Positions 10,427 to 21,108 are shown, numbered from the stretch's first letter. The stretch: DNA of 64,000 nt from Cupriavidus gilardii (GCF_013314895.1 NZ_JABTYE010000013.1:62001-126000), one strand, 5' to 3'. The notes: generated by a model from the letters alone, not told the origin. Program-made: numbers and translations.

Positions 10427-12727
10427 TCAGAACGCGGTACCGATCTGGAACTGGAAGCGCTGGGTGCGGTCGCCCTCTTCGCGCTTGAGCGGGAAGCCCA
10501 CGCTGACCTTCAGCGGTCCGATCGGCGACAGCCAGGACAGGCCGAGGCCGGTCGAATACCGCAGATCGCTGAAGCGCGGCGCCTCGCCTTCCTGGTACAC
10601 GTTACCGAAATCAAAGAACGTAAAGAGCCGCAGCGTGCGGTCCACGCCGGAGCCCGGCAGCGGGAAGATGAATTCGACGTTGCCGATCACCTTCGAGGCG
10701 CCACCGATCGGGTTGCCGTTCTGGTCCTTCGGGCCCAGCGTGCTGGTCTGGTAGCCGCGCACCGAGCCGATACCGCCGGCGTAGAAATACTTGAAGACCG
10801 GGAAGTCCTTGCCGGCATAGCCGTGACCGTAGGCGATTTCGCCGTTGAATGCCAGCGTGAAGGCCTTCGACAGCGGGTAGTAGTACTGCTGCTGCAGCGT
10901 GGCGCGGTAGTACTGCGTGTCGCCGATGCCAGGCAGACCGACCTCGAGGTTGGCCTGCGTGTACGGGCCCTTGGTCGGGATCAGCGCGCTGTCGCGGCGA
11001 TCGCGCGCCCAGCCGATCGTGAACGGGAAGTTGTTGGTGACGTCACCGTTCTCGCGCACCCAGCGCTGATACTGGATCGGCGTGTTGTTCGACACCGTCA
11101 GCTCGGTCCGCTCGTAGCCGATGCCGAAGAACACCGTGTCGTTCTCCGAGAACGGCACGCCGAACTTGAAGCTGCCGCCGGTCGACACGATCCGGTAATC
11201 CTGATCGCCGATGTAGTACAGCGGGCGCGAGGTCCGGTAGTAGATGTCGGTGGAGCGGCTGATGCCGTCGACGGTGAAATACGGGTCGTACTGCGTCAGG
11301 GCAATCGTGCGGAACGACTTCGCGGTGTTCACGTCCAGGCCCAGACTGGTACCCGAACCGAACACGTTGTCCTGACGCAGGCCGGCCTGCAGCACCAGCT
11401 TGTCGGTCGACGAGAAGCCCATGCCCAGGCTGATCTGGCCGGTCGGCTTCTCGGTGACGTTGACGTTCACATCGACCTGGTCGGGCGCGCCCGGCACGTC
11501 CTCGGTGGTGATGTTGGTGTCGGTGAAATAGCCGGTACGGTTGATGCGGGCCTGCGACTGCGTCAGCTTCTCGCTGTCGAACCACGAGCTCTCCATCTGG
11601 CGCATCTCGCGGCGCACCACCTCGTCGCGCGTCTTGCTGTTGCCGACCACGTTGACGCGGCGCACGTAGACGCGGCGGCCCGGGTCGACCATCAGCGTCA
11701 GCGCGACCTCGCGCTTCTCGCGGTCGATCTGCGGCTGCGGATTGATGGTGGTGAACGCATAGCCATAGGTGCCCATCAGGTCGGTGATGGCCTTGGTGCT
11801 CTGCGTCAGCTTTTCCGACGAGAAGATGTCGCCCTTCTTCAGGGTCAGCAGCTTCTCCATTTCTTCCTGCTTGCCGAGCAGCTCGCCCGCCAGGCGGATG
11901 TCGGACACCTTGTACTGGTCGCCTTCCTTGATGTTCAGCGTCAGGTAGATGTCCTTCTTGTCCGGCGTGATCGACACCTGGGTCGATTCGATCGCGAACT
12001 CCAGATAGCCGCGGTTCAGGTAGAACGAGCGCAGCGCCTCGAGGTCGGCGGTCAGCTTCTGCTTCGAGTACAGATCGTTCTTGGTGTACCAGGACAGCCA
12101 GTTCGGCGTCGACAGCTGCATCTCGTCGCGCAGCGTGCCTTCCTTGAAGGCCTTGTTGCCGACGATATTGATCTGGCGGATCTTGGCGATCGGGCCTTCG
12201 TCGACGTTGAAGACGACCGACACGCGGTTGCGGTCCACCGGCGTGATCGTGGTCTGCACCTCGGCCGCGTAGTAGCCGCGCGCGACATACTGGCGCTTCA
12301 GTTCCTGCTCGGCCTTGTCGATCAGCGCGCGGTCGTAGTAGCGCGCTTCGGCCACGCCGACGGCCCGCAGCGAACGGCGCAGCGTGTCCTTGTCGAATTC
12401 CTTGATGCCGACGAACTCGAGCTGCGAGATGGCCGGGCGTTCCTCGACGTGGACGACCAGCACGCCGTCCTCGGCGCGGATCTGCACGTCCTTGAAGAAG
12501 CCGGTGTTGTAGAGCGCGCGGATTGCGTCGGCGCCCTTGTCGTCGGTGAAGGTCTCGCCTACCTTGACTGGCAGATAGCCGAAGACCGTGCCCGGTTCGA
12601 CCCGCTGCAGACCTTCGACTCGAATATCCCTGACCACAAACGGATCCGCGGCCCAGCCCGCCGGTGCCCAGGCCGCGATGATGGCACTCGCCAGCATGCT
12701 AAGCGAGATGCGCTTATGTCTGATCAA
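10427..12727 (-). CDS. bamA: Outer membrane protein assembly factor BamA
   Basis: BamA is the outer-membrane core of the machine that folds and inserts beta-barrel proteins. After a signal peptide ending at GWAAD come five POTRA domains (about residues 20-420) and an Omp85 beta barrel with the hallmark VRGY motif and a final strand ending in phenylalanine (FQFQIGTAF). I choose TTG at 12727: a GAGGGG ribosome site (minus-strand 12740-12735) lies seven bases upstream and the product begins (M)IRHKRIS, a normal signal sequence. The in-frame ATG at 12751 has no ribosome site and would put eight extra residues before it. TTG gives 766 residues, ATG 774. It lies between rseP and ompH, a conserved envelope-stress-linked order. 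Confidence 0.96.
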   Translation of the reverse strand: MIRHKRISLSMLASAIIAAWAPAGWAADPFVVRDIRVEGLQRVEPGTVFGYLPVKVGETFTDDKGADAIRALYNTGFFKDVQIRAEDGVLVVHVEERPAISQLEFVGIKEFDKDTLRRSLRAVGVAEARYYDRALIDKAEQELKRQYVARGYYAAEVQTTITPVDRNRVSVVFNVDEGPIAKIRQINIVGNKAFKEGTLRDEMQLSTPNWLSWYTKNDLYSKQKLTADLEALRSFYLNRGYLEFAIESTQVSITPDKKDIYLTLNIKEGDQYKVSDIRLAGELLGKQEEMEKLLTLKKGDIFSSEKLTQSTKAITDLMGTYGYAFTTINPQPQIDREKREVALTLMVDPGRRVYVRRVNVVGNSKTRDEVVRREMRQMESSWFDSEKLTQSQARINRTGYFTDTNITTEDVPGAPDQVDVNVNVTEKPTGQISLGMGFSSTDKLVLQAGLRQDNVFGSGTSLGLDVNTAKSFRTIALTQYDPYFTVDGISRSTDIYYRTSRPLYYIGDQDYRIVSTGGSFKFGVPFSENDTVFFGIGYERTELTVSNNTPIQYQRWVRENGDVTNNFPFTIGWARDRRDSALIPTKGPYTQANLEVGLPGIGDTQYYRATLQQQYYYPLSKAFTLAFNGEIAYGHGYAGKDFPVFKYFYAGGIGSVRGYQTSTLGPKDQNGNPIGGASKVIGNVEFIFPLPGSGVDRTLRLFTFFDFGNVYQEGEAPRFSDLRYSTGLGLSWLSPIGPLKVSVGFPLKREEGDRTQRFQFQIGTAF

Positions 12728-12857
12728 TCTTGATCCCCTCTTTGATTCCATGCAGGATTGGGCTCTGATGCTTCGCCGGGCGGCCTCGCGACGAGGTCCG
12801 CAACGGTATGCCGTGGCCGGTGCCGCGGCAAGCCGCTACGTCGTTGCGCACCGGATT

Positions 12858-14261
12858 CTAGCTGCGCGCAAGAAACAGGCGGCTGACGTCGTTGAACAAG
12901 GCGAGCGAAGTCAGGAGCAAGATGCAGGCAATGCCGACCTTCTGCAGCACAGCCTGCCAGTGGTCTGGAACGGGCCTGCCAGTCAAAAATTCAACGCAAT
13001 AATACAGCAAATGCCCCCCGTCCAATACCGGAATGGGTAACAAATTCAATACGCCGAGGCTGACGCTGACCAATGCCAGGAAGCCGATGAACGGTTGCCA
13101 GCCGAGGTCCGCGGCCTTGCCCGCGTAGTCGGCCACGGTCAGCGGACCGCTGAGGTTCTGCAGCGAAGCCTGGCCGATCAGCATGCGGCCGAGCAGCTTC
13201 AGCGACAGCACGCTCGTGTCCCACACCTGCTGTCCGGCACGGGCGAGCGCCGCCAGCGGGGCATCGCGCACAGTTTCCATCTGCACCGCCTGCGCCAGCG
13301 CCGCGCCGAGCTTGCCGGCAGTGGCCGCTTTTGCCTCGCCTTCCCCCTTGCCCTCACCGTCGCCCGGCACCGCGTCGATCTTCACCGGCACCTGCAGCGT
13401 CTTTCCTTCCCGTTCGATCGACAGCGTCGCCTGCGCGCCCGGATTCGCGCGCACCGCGCGGATCAGCTGATCGGCCTGGCGGATCGGCTCGCCCTGCCAC
13501 GCCAGCACGCGGTCGCCCGCGCGCAGGCCCGCGCGTTCGGCGGCGGAATCGGGCAGCACTTCGCGGATCGTCACCGGGCCGCCCTTGAGCGCGAGCCCGA
13601 GCGTCGCCAGCGGATCGCGCTGCGGATCGCCGCCGGTATTGGGCAGACGCGCGATAGGCAGATCGCGCTCGGCGCCATCGGCCCCGCGCACGCGCAGCAC
13701 CGCCCCCGCGCCATCGAACCCCTGCGCCATCACGGCCATGCGCAGATCGTTCCAGGAACGCACCGCCTCGGTCTCGTCGTTGGCGGTCAGCGACAGCACG
13801 CGGTCGCCGTCGCGCACGCCGGCCTGGGCCGCGGCCGTACCGGCCACGGGCGCCGCCAGCACCGGCGCGGGCTCCTGCATGCCGCCGGCGAACAGCGTGA
13901 AATACAGCACGATCGCGAGCAGGAAGTTGGCGACCGGTCCGGCCGCGACGATGGCGATGCGCTTGCCGACCGGCTGGCGGTTGAAGGCGCGCGGCAGGTC
14001 GGCCGGGTCATAAGGAGGATCGCGCTCGGGATCGCGTTCGCGCTCGTCGAGCATCTTGACGTAGCCGCCCAGCGGAATCGCCGCGAGCGTCCATTCGGTG
14101 CGGTCGCGATGGCGCGACACCCAGCGCAGCAACGGCCGACCGAAGCCGATCGAGAAGCGCAGCACCTTGACACCGCAGGCGCGTGCGGCCAGGTAGTGGC
14201 CCATCTCGTGCACGTAGATCAGGATGCCGAGCGCAACGATGAAGGCGAGGATGGTTTGCAT
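12858..14261 (-). CDS. rseP: RIP metalloprotease RseP (site-2 protease)
   Basis: RseP is an inner-membrane zinc protease that cleaves anti-sigma factor RseA in the sigma-E response and clears signal peptide remnants. The 467-residue protein has HEMGH (H18, E19, H22) in the first membrane helix and the second active-site motif PIPVLDGGH near the C terminus. Two tandem periplasmic PDZ domains lie between (about residues 115-320). The ATG at 14261 is 14 bases after the dxr stop; the open frame continuing upstream to 15017 is an antisense-frame shadow of dxr. A Gly/Glu/Lys-rich low-complexity insert (GDGEGKGEGEAK) lies after the second PDZ. Confidence 0.97.
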   Translation of the reverse strand: MQTILAFIVALGILIYVHEMGHYLAARACGVKVLRFSIGFGRPLLRWVSRHRDRTEWTLAAIPLGGYVKMLDERERDPERDPPYDPADLPRAFNRQPVGKRIAIVAAGPVANFLLAIVLYFTLFAGGMQEPAPVLAAPVAGTAAAQAGVRDGDRVLSLTANDETEAVRSWNDLRMAVMAQGFDGAGAVLRVRGADGAERDLPIARLPNTGGDPQRDPLATLGLALKGGPVTIREVLPDSAAERAGLRAGDRVLAWQGEPIRQADQLIRAVRANPGAQATLSIEREGKTLQVPVKIDAVPGDGEGKGEGEAKAATAGKLGAALAQAVQMETVRDAPLAALARAGQQVWDTSVLSLKLLGRMLIGQASLQNLSGPLTVADYAGKAADLGWQPFIGFLALVSVSLGVLNLLPIPVLDGGHLLYYCVEFLTGRPVPDHWQAVLQKVGIACILLLTSLALFNDVSRLFLARS

Positions 14262-14275
14262 GGCGGCGATCCGGT

Positions 14276-15490
14276 TCAGCTGGGCGTGGCCGCGCCGGCC
14301 GTGGCGCCGATGCGTGCCCCGCCCCCTGCCTGCACCAGCGCGCGGGCCAGCGTCCGGGCCTGTTGGTCGGCCTGCAGCACCGCGTCGAGCGAATCGGCCG
14401 CATGGCGCGGGCCCTGCTCGAGCACGCGCGCCACCACGCCGGCGATATCGGTGAAGCGGATCTGGCCCTGCAGGAAGCTGTCGACCGCGACCTCGTTGGC
14501 GGCGTTCAGCACCGCGGGCGCCACGCCGCCGGCACGCAGCGCGTCGAAGGCGAGCGCCAGGCACGGAAAGCGCTGCAGGTCCGGCGTCTCGAAGGCCAGC
14601 GTGCCGGCCGCGACCAGATCCAGCGGCGACACCCCGGCGTCGATGCGCTCGGGATAGGCCAGCCCATAGGCGATCGGCGTACGCATGTCGGGGTTGCCGA
14701 GCTGCGCCAGCACCGAGCCGTCGGCGTAGGCGACCATCGAATGGACGATGCTCTGCGGGTGGATCAGCACCTCGATGCGTTCGGCCGGCGCGCCGAACAG
14801 CCAGTGGGCCTCGATCACCTCCAGGCCCTTGTTCATCATGGTGGCCGAATCGACCGAGATCTTGCGCCCCATCACCCAGTTCGGGTGCGCGCAGGCCTCG
14901 TCGGGGGAAATGTCGTGCAGCGAGGCCGGATCGCGCGTGCGGAACGGCCCGCCCGAAGCGGTCAGCACCACGCGCGCGACGCCGGCCCGATAGCGCGGAT
15001 CGTCGAACGGCAGGCACTGGAAGATCGCGTTGTGCTCGCTGTCGATCGGCAGCAGCGTCGCGCCGTGCTCGCGCACCGCGTCCATGAAGATGGCGCCGGA
15101 CATCACCAGCGCCTCCTTGTTGGCCAGCAGCACGCGCTTGCCGGCCCGCGCCGCGGCCAGCGTCGGCCGCAGCCCGGCCGCGCCGACGATGGCGGCCATT
15201 ACGGTGTCGGCCTCGCCGTCGGCGGCGACCTCGGCCAGTGCGGCATCGCCGTGCAGCACCTCGGTGGCCACGCCGGCCACGCGAAGCCGCTCGCGCAGCT
15301 CGGCCGCCGCGCTCTCGCTGCCGACCACGGCGCGCGCCGGGTGGAACTCTGCGCAGCGCTCGGCCAGCTTGTCGATCTGGCGATGCGCGGTCAGCGCATG
15401 CACGGCATAGCGCTCGGGATGGCGCCGGATCACGTCCAGCGTGCTGTCGCCGATCGAGCCGGTGGCGCCAAGGACGGTAATGCGACGCAT
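14276..15490 (-). CDS. dxr: 1-deoxy-D-xylulose-5-phosphate reductoisomerase
   Basis: Dxr makes 2-C-methyl-D-erythritol 4-phosphate with NADPH, the first committed step of the MEP isoprenoid pathway. It feeds the undecaprenyl-PP synthase encoded upstream in the same run. The 404 residues carry the NADPH motif [15 protein letters not shown] at the N terminus, LLANKEALV, and the substrate/metal region [10 protein letters not shown] and ASGGPFR. ATG at 15490, 19 bases after the cdsA stop. Confidence 0.98.
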   Translation of the reverse strand: MRRITVLGATGSIGDSTLDVIRRHPERYAVHALTAHRQIDKLAERCAEFHPARAVVGSESAAAELRERLRVAGVATEVLHGDAALAEVAADGEADTVMAAIVGAAGLRPTLAAARAGKRVLLANKEALVMSGAIFMDAVREHGATLLPIDSEHNAIFQCLPFDDPRYRAGVARVVLTASGGPFRTRDPASLHDISPDEACAHPNWVMGRKISVDSATMMNKGLEVIEAHWLFGAPAERIEVLIHPQSIVHSMVAYADGSVLAQLGNPDMRTPIAYGLAYPERIDAGVSPLDLVAAGTLAFETPDLQRFPCLALAFDALRAGGVAPAVLNAANEVAVDSFLQGQIRFTDIAGVVARVLEQGPRHAADSLDAVLQADQQARTLARALVQAGGGARIGATAGAATPS

Positions 15491-15509
15491 GAAAGAGGCC
15501 TGGGGAAAA

Positions 15510-16331
15510 TCAGAGATACAGGATCAGCAGCGCGGCCAGCGGCAGCACCGGCAGCAGCGCGTCGATACGGTCGAGCACGCCGCCGTGCCCCGGCAGCAGC
15601 CGGCTGCTGTCCTTCTTGCCGACCTGCCGCTTGAGCAGCGATTCGAACAGATCGCCCACGACGCTGGCGATCACCATCAGCGTCGTCAGCAGCGCCACCG
15701 TCAGCAGGCCGCTGCGGTCGGCCACGCGGTCGAACCAGGTCGGCGCGAAGACATGGGTGGCGGCAAGCGACAGCGCCACGGCCAGCGCGAACAGCCAGCC
15801 GCCGATCGCGCCCTCCCACGACTTGCCGGGGCTGATCGACGGCGCCAGCTTGCGCCGGCCGATCGCCTTGCCGACGAAATACGCGCCGATATCGGCGGCC
15901 CAGACCAGCGCGGCGGCCGACAGCAGCACGCCGACGCCCAGGCCGCGCAGCAGCATCGCGGCGTGGCCGAAGGCGGGCAGGATCACCAGGCCGACCAGGC
16001 CGGCGACGATCGCGAAGGCCGGCGTGGCCTTGCGCACGCCGCGCGCCAGCAGCACGATGGCGACGCCCCAGGCGACCACCGAGGCCTGCATCAGCCACAG
16101 CATCGCGCCGCGCGCCGGCACGTCATGCCAGGCGATCATCGCGACCACGCAGGCGATCGCATAGATCCACGGGCCCGCGCCGCGCAGGCCAAGCAGGCGG
16201 CCGAATTCCCAGGCGGCCAGCGCCACGATCACCGCCATCAGGCCGGCCAGCGCCGCGGGCGGCGCCAGGAACAGGATCGGCAGGATCAGCAGCAACAGGC
16301 ACAGGGCGGTGATGACACGGGTAAGAAGCAT
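15510..16331 (-). CDS. cdsA: Phosphatidate cytidylyltransferase (CDP-diglyceride synthase)
   Basis: CdsA makes CDP-diacylglycerol from phosphatidic acid and CTP, the precursor of all membrane phospholipids. The 273-residue polytopic protein has about eight hydrophobic segments. Near the C terminus it has the full family signature: [11 protein letters not shown] followed by [12 protein letters not shown]. The ATG at 16331 begins a normal first membrane helix; the open frame up to 16985 is a shadow over uppS. It lies 44 bases after uppS. Confidence 0.97.
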   Translation of the reverse strand: MLLTRVITALCLLLLILPILFLAPPAALAGLMAVIVALAAWEFGRLLGLRGAGPWIYAIACVVAMIAWHDVPARGAMLWLMQASVVAWGVAIVLLARGVRKATPAFAIVAGLVGLVILPAFGHAAMLLRGLGVGVLLSAAALVWAADIGAYFVGKAIGRRKLAPSISPGKSWEGAIGGWLFALAVALSLAATHVFAPTWFDRVADRSGLLTVALLTTLMVIASVVGDLFESLLKRQVGKKDSSRLLPGHGGVLDRIDALLPVLPLAALLILYL

Positions 16332-16375
16332 GCGCTGCGAGTCCCGGTTGGTTCGATGGCTGGCGGCCGGCCCGC

Positions 16376-17146
16376 TTACGCGGTGCCGGACAGCCCGGAC
16401 GGCGCGACGACCTGCGCGCTGGTACGGCCAAAACGCCGTTCGCGCTGCCGGTACGAGGCGAACGCCTTGTCCAGTTCGGCCGCGTCGAAGTCGGGCCAGA
16501 ACACATCGGTGAAGTACAGCTCGGAATAGGCCAGCTGCCACAGCAGGAAATTGCTGATGCGCTGCTCGCCGCCGGTGCGAATGAACAGGTCCGGCTCGGG
16601 CGCGTAGGCCATCGCCAGGTGCGGCGCCAGCGTCGATTCCTCGATCGTCGAGGGGTCGAGCATCGGTTGCTGCAGCAGCATCTTGCGGACTGCCTGCAGC
16701 AGATCCCAGCGGCCGCCATAGTTTGCGGCGATGGTCACCGTCAGGCCGGTATTGCCGGCCGTGCGGCGCTCGGCGTCGGCAATCAGCTGCTGAATGCGCG
16801 GGCTGAAGCGGCTCAGGTCGCCAACCACCTTCAGGCGGATATTGTTGGCGTGCATCTTCACCACCTCGCGCCGCAGCGACATCATGAACAGCCGCATCAG
16901 GAAGGTGACCTCGTCGGCCGGCCGCCGCCAGTTCTCGGAACTGAAGGCGAACAGCGTCAGGTACCGGACCCCTCGCACCGCGCACGCCTCCACCACGGTA
17001 CGTACCGCATCGAGGCCGCGGCTATGGCCGGCGACCCGCGGCAGATGCCGCTGCGTGGCCCAGCGCCCGTTGCCATCCATGATGATGGCGACGTGGGCCG
17101 GTACGTAACCGGTTTCGGGGATGGCAAGTGTGGAACTGATGTGCAT
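16376..17146 (-). CDS. uppS: Undecaprenyl-diphosphate synthase (cis-prenyltransferase)
   Basis: UppS extends farnesyl-PP to the C55 carrier used for peptidoglycan and polysaccharide synthesis. Catalytic D24 lies in [10 protein letters not shown]; the downstream family blocks [40 protein letters not shown] and ELYF are all present. I use ATG at 17146, giving 256 residues, the usual length; a TTG 48 bases upstream would add an unsupported Gly/Arg-rich tail. The gap to frr is 78 bases. Confidence 0.96.
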   Translation of the reverse strand: MHISSTLAIPETGYVPAHVAIIMDGNGRWATQRHLPRVAGHSRGLDAVRTVVEACAVRGVRYLTLFAFSSENWRRPADEVTFLMRLFMMSLRREVVKMHANNIRLKVVGDLSRFSPRIQQLIADAERRTAGNTGLTVTIAANYGGRWDLLQAVRKMLLQQPMLDPSTIEESTLAPHLAMAYAPEPDLFIRTGGEQRISNFLLWQLAYSELYFTDVFWPDFDAAELDKAFASYRQRERRFGRTSAQVVAPSGLSGTA

Positions 17147-17224
17147 GATGGTGGACGGGTCCCCGGCAGCGTCGCCGCGCCGCCCGCCCGGCAAACCGGT
17201 GGGCTGGCGCGAAGGCCGCGCGGC

Positions 17225-17785
17225 TCAGACCGTCATGATCTCCTTGTCCTTCTCGGCGACCAGCTTGTCGATCTCGGCGACATAGCGGTCGGTCAGCTTC
17301 TGCACCTCGTCCTGGCCGCGACGCTCGTCGTCTTCCGAGATGCTCTTGTCCTTGACCAGCTTCTTGAACTGTTCGTTCGCGTCGCGGCGCAGATTGCGCA
17401 CCGCCACCTTGGCGCTCTCGCCCTCGCCCTTGACCACCTTGGTCAGCTCCTTGCGGCGCTCCTCGGTCAGCGGCGGCATCGGCACGCGGATCACGTCGCC
17501 CATGGTGGCGGGGTTCAGGCCCAGGTCGGCGTCGCGGATGGCCTTCTCGACCGCGCCGACCATCTTCTTTTCCCACGGCTGCACGCTGATGGTGCGGGCA
17601 TCGGCCAGGCCGATATTGGCGACCTGGCTGATCGGCACCGGCGAGCCATAGTATTCGACCTGGACATGGTCGAGCAGACCGGTGTGGGCACGACCCGTGC
17701 GGATCTTGGCCAGATCGGCCTTGAACGCTTCGATGGTCTTCTGCATCTTCTGCTCGGCGCTCTTCTTGATGTCGGCGACGCTCAT
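17225..17785 (-). CDS. frr: Ribosome recycling factor
   Basis: RRF splits post-termination ribosomes together with EF-G. Two ATG codons are adjacent (17788 and 17785). The GGAGG sits only two bases before the first but five before the second, and the second gives exactly 186 residues, the standard length, so I choose 17785. Family blocks include [35 protein letters not shown] and the C-terminal long helix. It lies between pyrH and uppS. Confidence 0.97.
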   Translation of the reverse strand: MSVADIKKSAEQKMQKTIEAFKADLAKIRTGRAHTGLLDHVQVEYYGSPVPISQVANIGLADARTISVQPWEKKMVGAVEKAIRDADLGLNPATMGDVIRVPMPPLTEERRKELTKVVKGEGESAKVAVRNLRRDANEQFKKLVKDKSISEDDERRGQDEVQKLTDRYVAEIDKLVAEKDKEIMTV

Positions 17786-17895
17786 CATAACCTCCGGAAA
17801 ACTGGCTGCGATGGCCCCGGCGGACGGGGCCGAAAACGAATCATTCTACTCTGTGCCGTTGCGTGCGCCACCTCGCGGCGGGCCCGCCCGGCGCC

Positions 17896-18606
17896 TCAAA
17901 CGTGGACCAGCGTACCTTCGTCCTCGCCCAGGATCACGCGCTTGAGCGCGCCCGGCTTGACGATCGAGAACACCTTGATCGGCAGCTTCTGGTCGCGGCA
18001 CAGCGCGAAGGCGGTCGCGTCCATCACCTGCAGATTGCGGGAGATCGCCTCGTCGAAGCTGATCGTGGTGTAGCGCGTGGCGCTGGGGTCCTTCTTCGGA
18101 TCGGCGGTATAGACGCCGTCGACCTTGGTGGCCTTGAGCACCACCTCGGCACCGATCTCGGAGCCGCGCAGCGCGGCAGCGGTATCGGTGGTGAAGAACG
18201 GGTTGCCGGTGCCGGCGGCGAAAATCACCACCTTGCCCTCTTCCAGCTGGCGGATCGCGCGCGGGCGGATATAGGGCTCGACCACCTGGTCCATGCGCAG
18301 CGCCGATTGCACCCGGCCTTCGATATTGGCGTGCCGCATCGCGTCCTGCAGCGCCAGCGCGTTCATCATCGTGGCCAGCATGCCCATGTAGTCGGCGGTC
18401 GCGCGGTCCATGCCGGCGGCGCCGCCGGCGACGCCGCGGAAGATGTTGCCGCCGCCGATCACCACTGCCACCTGCACGCCGAGCTTCACGATCTCGGCAA
18501 TATCATTGACCATGCCTTCGATCGTGGACCGGTTGATGCCGAAGGCATCGTCGCCCATCAGGGCCTCACCGGACAGTTTCAAAAGGACGCGCTTGTAGGC
18601 TGGCAT
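17896..18606 (-). CDS. pyrH: UMP kinase
   Basis: PyrH phosphorylates UMP to UDP in pyrimidine nucleotide synthesis and is hexameric in bacteria. The 236-residue amino-acid-kinase-fold protein has KLSGEAL at residues 10-16, [10 protein letters not shown], the [15 protein letters not shown]-type phosphate loop (here [15 protein letters not shown]) and [14 protein letters not shown]. An upstream GTG at 18612 overlaps the ribosome site; GAGG lies six bases before the ATG at 18606, so I use the latter, which gives the usual length. Confidence 0.98.
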   Translation of the reverse strand: MPAYKRVLLKLSGEALMGDDAFGINRSTIEGMVNDIAEIVKLGVQVAVVIGGGNIFRGVAGGAAGMDRATADYMGMLATMMNALALQDAMRHANIEGRVQSALRMDQVVEPYIRPRAIRQLEEGKVVIFAAGTGNPFFTTDTAAALRGSEIGAEVVLKATKVDGVYTADPKKDPSATRYTTISFDEAISRNLQVMDATAFALCRDQKLPIKVFSIVKPGALKRVILGEDEGTLVHV

Positions 18607-18923
18607 ATTCACCCTCGGGCTGGTTCGAGTCTTCGATCTGGGCCTCGCCCCGGGGGGCGGATGCCGCCGGGACCAAGCCGGCTTTCCCCGTGGCCCGGGC
18701 GCGTCGGCAGGCCGCGGGGGCGGTGCCAGTCAAAACGGGCGACGGCGAAAACGGGCTCCGCGGCCGGCCTGCGGGCCGGCGCGCTGGACGCATGCGCCGG
18801 CCGTTCGGGCGGCACGCGCCATTGTTCTCTCTTCTTGTGCCGAGGGGCACCTCTCGGTGCCCCTCGCGATTATACGGCGGGCCGTCATGGCGCCAGACCG
18901 GCGCCAGCCTCCCGCCCGGGATA
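18607..18923. other. tsf-pyrH spacer
   Basis: This 317-base spacer inside the rpsB-frr run contains a strong hairpin at 18841-18866 (separate entry). A GC-rich region with two similar cccgtttt boxes (minus strand, about 18730-18760) lies between it and pyrH. I see no good promoter and no conserved reading frame. Confidence 0.4.
18841..18866 (-). terminator. Perfect 10-bp hairpin between tsf and pyrH
   Basis: The inverted repeat cgaggggcac (18841-18850) pairs perfectly with gtgcccctcg (18857-18866) around a six-base loop, about 58 bases after the tsf stop. No T-run follows on the minus strand, so it may attenuate, protect the 3' end of the tsf mRNA, or mark processing rather than fully terminate. 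Confidence 0.5.
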
Positions 18924-19802
18924 TCAGCCCTTCTGCGCGGCGGCGACCTGCGCGGCCACTTCGGCAGCGAAGTCGTCCTGACGCTTCTCGATGCCCTCGC
19001 CGACCACGAACAGCGTGAAGCCCTTGACCGTGGTGTTGGCGGCCTTGAGCATCTGCTCGACGGTCTGCTTGTCGTTCTTCACGAACGGCTGGTTCAGCAG
19101 CGAGACTTCCTTCAGGTACTTCTGCACCGAGCCTTCCACCATCTTGGCGGTGATCTCGGCCGGCTTGCCCGACTCGGCAGCCTTCTGCTCGGCGATGCTG
19201 CGCTCCTTGGCGATCAGATCGGCCGGCACGTCGGCCGACGACAGCGCCACCGGCTTCATCGCGGCGATGTGCATGGCGACGTCCTTGGCGGCGACTTCAT
19301 CGCCGTCGAACTCGACCATCACGCCGATACGGGTGCCGTGCAGGTACGAGACCAGCTTGCCGCCGCCGTCATAGCGGGCGAAACGGCGGATCGTCATGTT
19401 CTCGCCGATCTTGCCGATCAGCGCCGAACGGACCTGGTCGACCGTCTGGCCGTCCAGCGGCAGCGCCGACAGCGCGGCCACGTCGGCCGGGTTCTGCTTG
19501 GCGACCAGCTCGGCGACCTTGGCCGAGAAGCCCAGGAAGTCGTCGTTCTTCGAGACGAAATCGGTCTCGCAGTTCAGTTCGACCAGCGCACCGGTGGTGC
19601 CGTCGATGAAGGCAGCGACCACGCCTTCGGCGGTCACGCGCGAAGCGGCCTTGCTGGCCTTGTTGCCCAGCTTGACGCGCAGCAGCTCTTCGGCCTTGGC
19701 CAGGTCGCCGTCGGCTTCGGTCAGGGCCTTCTTGCACTCCATCATCGGCGCGTCGGTCTTCGCGCGCAGTTCAGCCACCATGCTTGCGGTAATTGCCGCC
19801 AT
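18924..19802 (-). CDS. tsf: Translation elongation factor Ts
   Basis: EF-Ts exchanges GDP for GTP on EF-Tu. The 292-residue length is standard. The N-terminal UBA-like domain has [12 protein letters not shown], followed by the core blocks [26 protein letters not shown] and [16 protein letters not shown]. It ends with the coiled-coil C module ([15 protein letters not shown]). A ribosome site (AGGAG) precedes the ATG at 19802. An 8-bp leader hairpin (19839-19860) lies about 37 bases upstream. It follows rpsB after an intrinsic terminator, so tsf expression depends on read-through or its own promoter. Confidence 0.98.
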   Translation of the reverse strand: MAAITASMVAELRAKTDAPMMECKKALTEADGDLAKAEELLRVKLGNKASKAASRVTAEGVVAAFIDGTTGALVELNCETDFVSKNDDFLGFSAKVAELVAKQNPADVAALSALPLDGQTVDQVRSALIGKIGENMTIRRFARYDGGGKLVSYLHGTRIGVMVEFDGDEVAAKDVAMHIAAMKPVALSSADVPADLIAKERSIAEQKAAESGKPAEITAKMVEGSVQKYLKEVSLLNQPFVKNDKQTVEQMLKAANTTVKGFTLFVVGEGIEKRQDDFAAEVAAQVAAAQKG

Positions 19803-19838
19803 TTGTCACTCCTTGATTGGTTCACGCACCGCCCGGTC

Positions 19839-19860
19839 CGCCGAGCCACGATGCTCGGCG
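19839..19860 (-). other. Hairpin in tsf leader
   Basis: cgccgagc (19839-19846) and gctcggcg (19853-19860) form a perfect 8-bp stem with a six-base loop, between the rpsB terminator and the tsf ribosome site. Role unknown. The rest of the 304-base rpsB-tsf spacer (19803-20106) holds only this and the terminator. Confidence 0.45.
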
Positions 19861-19990
19861 CCAGCCGGTGGCGTGGTGTTCAACGACTCATCCGCCGCGA
19901 TCGTAACCACGCCGGATGACAATCATTCCTGCTTGCCTGCTTCCTGTTGCTTGTCGCCCGCTTCCGGGCTCGCGCGAACCGCGCGCATTC

Positions 19991-20022
19991 AAAAAAGGGG
20001 GCGTACCATGTCGCCCCCTTTT
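19991..20022 (-). terminator. Intrinsic terminator/attenuator between rpsB and tsf
   Basis: On the minus strand, an A-rich upstream arm and a stem aaaagggggcg / cgccccctttt end in a run of six T residues (complement of 19991-19996). It lies about 85 bases past the rpsB stop and before tsf. The symmetrical A/T flanks could let it work on either strand, but its position suggests it sets the S2 to EF-Ts ratio. Confidence 0.85.
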
Positions 20023-20106
20023 CTGGTGGTCGCGCGGCCGGCGATGCCGCCGCGCGCCACGGGTCCGTCAGGGCCGTTCGGGCCGCTCAGACCTGGAGGC
20101 CCGGCC

Positions 20107-20850
20107 TCAGGCTTCCTCGACTTCGACGAAGTCGTCGCTGCCACGGACCGCTTCGACCACGTCCTGCACCGCGTTGGCGCGGCCTTCCAGGATCGCGTCG
20201 GCGACGCCGCGCACATACAGCGCAACCGCCTTGCTCGAGTCGTCGTTGCCCGGGATCACATAGTCGATGCCGTCCGGCGAGTGGTTGGTATCGACCACGC
20301 CGATCACCGGAATGCCCAGCTTGTTGGCTTCGGTCACGGCAATCTTGTGGTAGCCGACGTCGACCACGAAGATCGCGTCAGGAATGCCGCCCATGTCCTT
20401 GATGCCGCCGATCGACTTCTCGAGCTTTTCCATCTCGCGCTCGAACATCAGCGCTTCCTTCTTGCTCATGGTGTCCAGCGCGCCGGCTTCCTTGGCGGCT
20501 TCCATGTCCTTCAGGCGCTTGATCGAGATCTTGACCGTCTTGAAGTTGGTCAGCATGCCGCCGAGCCAGCGGGCATCGACGTACGGCATGCCGGCGCGGC
20601 CCGCTTCCTCGGCCAGGATCTCGCGCGACTGGCGCTTGGTGCCGACGAACAGGATGGTGCCGCGATTCGCTGCCAGCTGACGCACATACTTCAGTGCGTC
20701 CTGGAACATCGGCAGCGTCTTTTCCAGGTTGATGATGTGGATCTTGTTGCGATGGCCGAAGATGAACGGGGCCATCTTGGGGTTCCAGAAGCGGGTCTGG
20801 TGGCCGAAGTGGCAACCGGCTTCCAGCATTTCGCGCATGGTGACGGACAT
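20107..20850 (-). CDS. rpsB: 30S ribosomal protein S2 (uS2)
   Basis: S2 joins the 30S subunit late, near S1. The 247-residue protein has the S2 blocks [57 protein letters not shown] and [23 protein letters not shown] lies six bases before the ATG at 20850; the open frame upstream to 21039 overlaps the promoter and is not coding. It heads the long minus-strand run and is followed by an intrinsic terminator. The acidic C-terminal tail (DDFVEVEEA) is normal. Confidence 0.99.
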   Translation of the reverse strand: MSVTMREMLEAGCHFGHQTRFWNPKMAPFIFGHRNKIHIINLEKTLPMFQDALKYVRQLAANRGTILFVGTKRQSREILAEEAGRAGMPYVDARWLGGMLTNFKTVKISIKRLKDMEAAKEAGALDTMSKKEALMFEREMEKLEKSIGGIKDMGGIPDAIFVVDVGYHKIAVTEANKLGIPVIGVVDTNHSPDGIDYVIPGNDDSSKAVALYVRGVADAILEGRANAVQDVVEAVRGSDDFVEVEEA

Positions 20851-20878
20851 TGAATTCTCCAAAAGGGTTCGGTCTGAA

Positions 20879-20923
20879 GTCCGCCCCGACATTCCTGAAC
20901 AGGAACACCCCGGATGGACGGAC
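20879..20923 (-). promoter_or_regulatory. Structured rpsB leader, candidate S2 autoregulatory site
   Basis: Within the rpsB leader, gtccg (20879-20883) pairs with cggac (20919-20923) around an internal hairpin ttcct/aggaa (20892-20905). Gammaproteobacterial rpsB leaders bind S2 and repress rpsB-tsf translation; this is a positional analogue, and I cannot confirm that it fits the published leader motif. Confidence 0.45.
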
Positions 20924-20991
20924 TCGCGATTTCGCGGACGTGGCATACTGCGCCACCCCGCACCCGCCAGGCGAAGCCAAGCGAGCCCGCG

Positions 20992-21020
20992 ATTGTAGCA
21001 ACATCTCTGCCATCGCTCAA
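20992..21020 (-). promoter_or_regulatory. Promoter of rpsB
   Basis: On the minus strand, TTGAGC (21020-21015) and TACAAT (20997-20992) are separated by 17 bases. Transcription would start near 20985, giving a leader of about 135 bases before the rpsB ATG. This is the best sigma-70-like promoter in the window for a highly expressed operon. Confidence 0.75.
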
Positions 21021-21108
21021 GCCCGCCCGAGGCCGGCAAACTCGGGAGGCACCGTCACGGTGCGGCGCCGGCTTCTCTCCGCCGCGGGGTGCGGCCGGGT
21101 CCCGATGG

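Noticed and set aside
10160-12733. 857-residue plus-strand open frame
   Set aside because: Antisense shadow of bamA and ompH.
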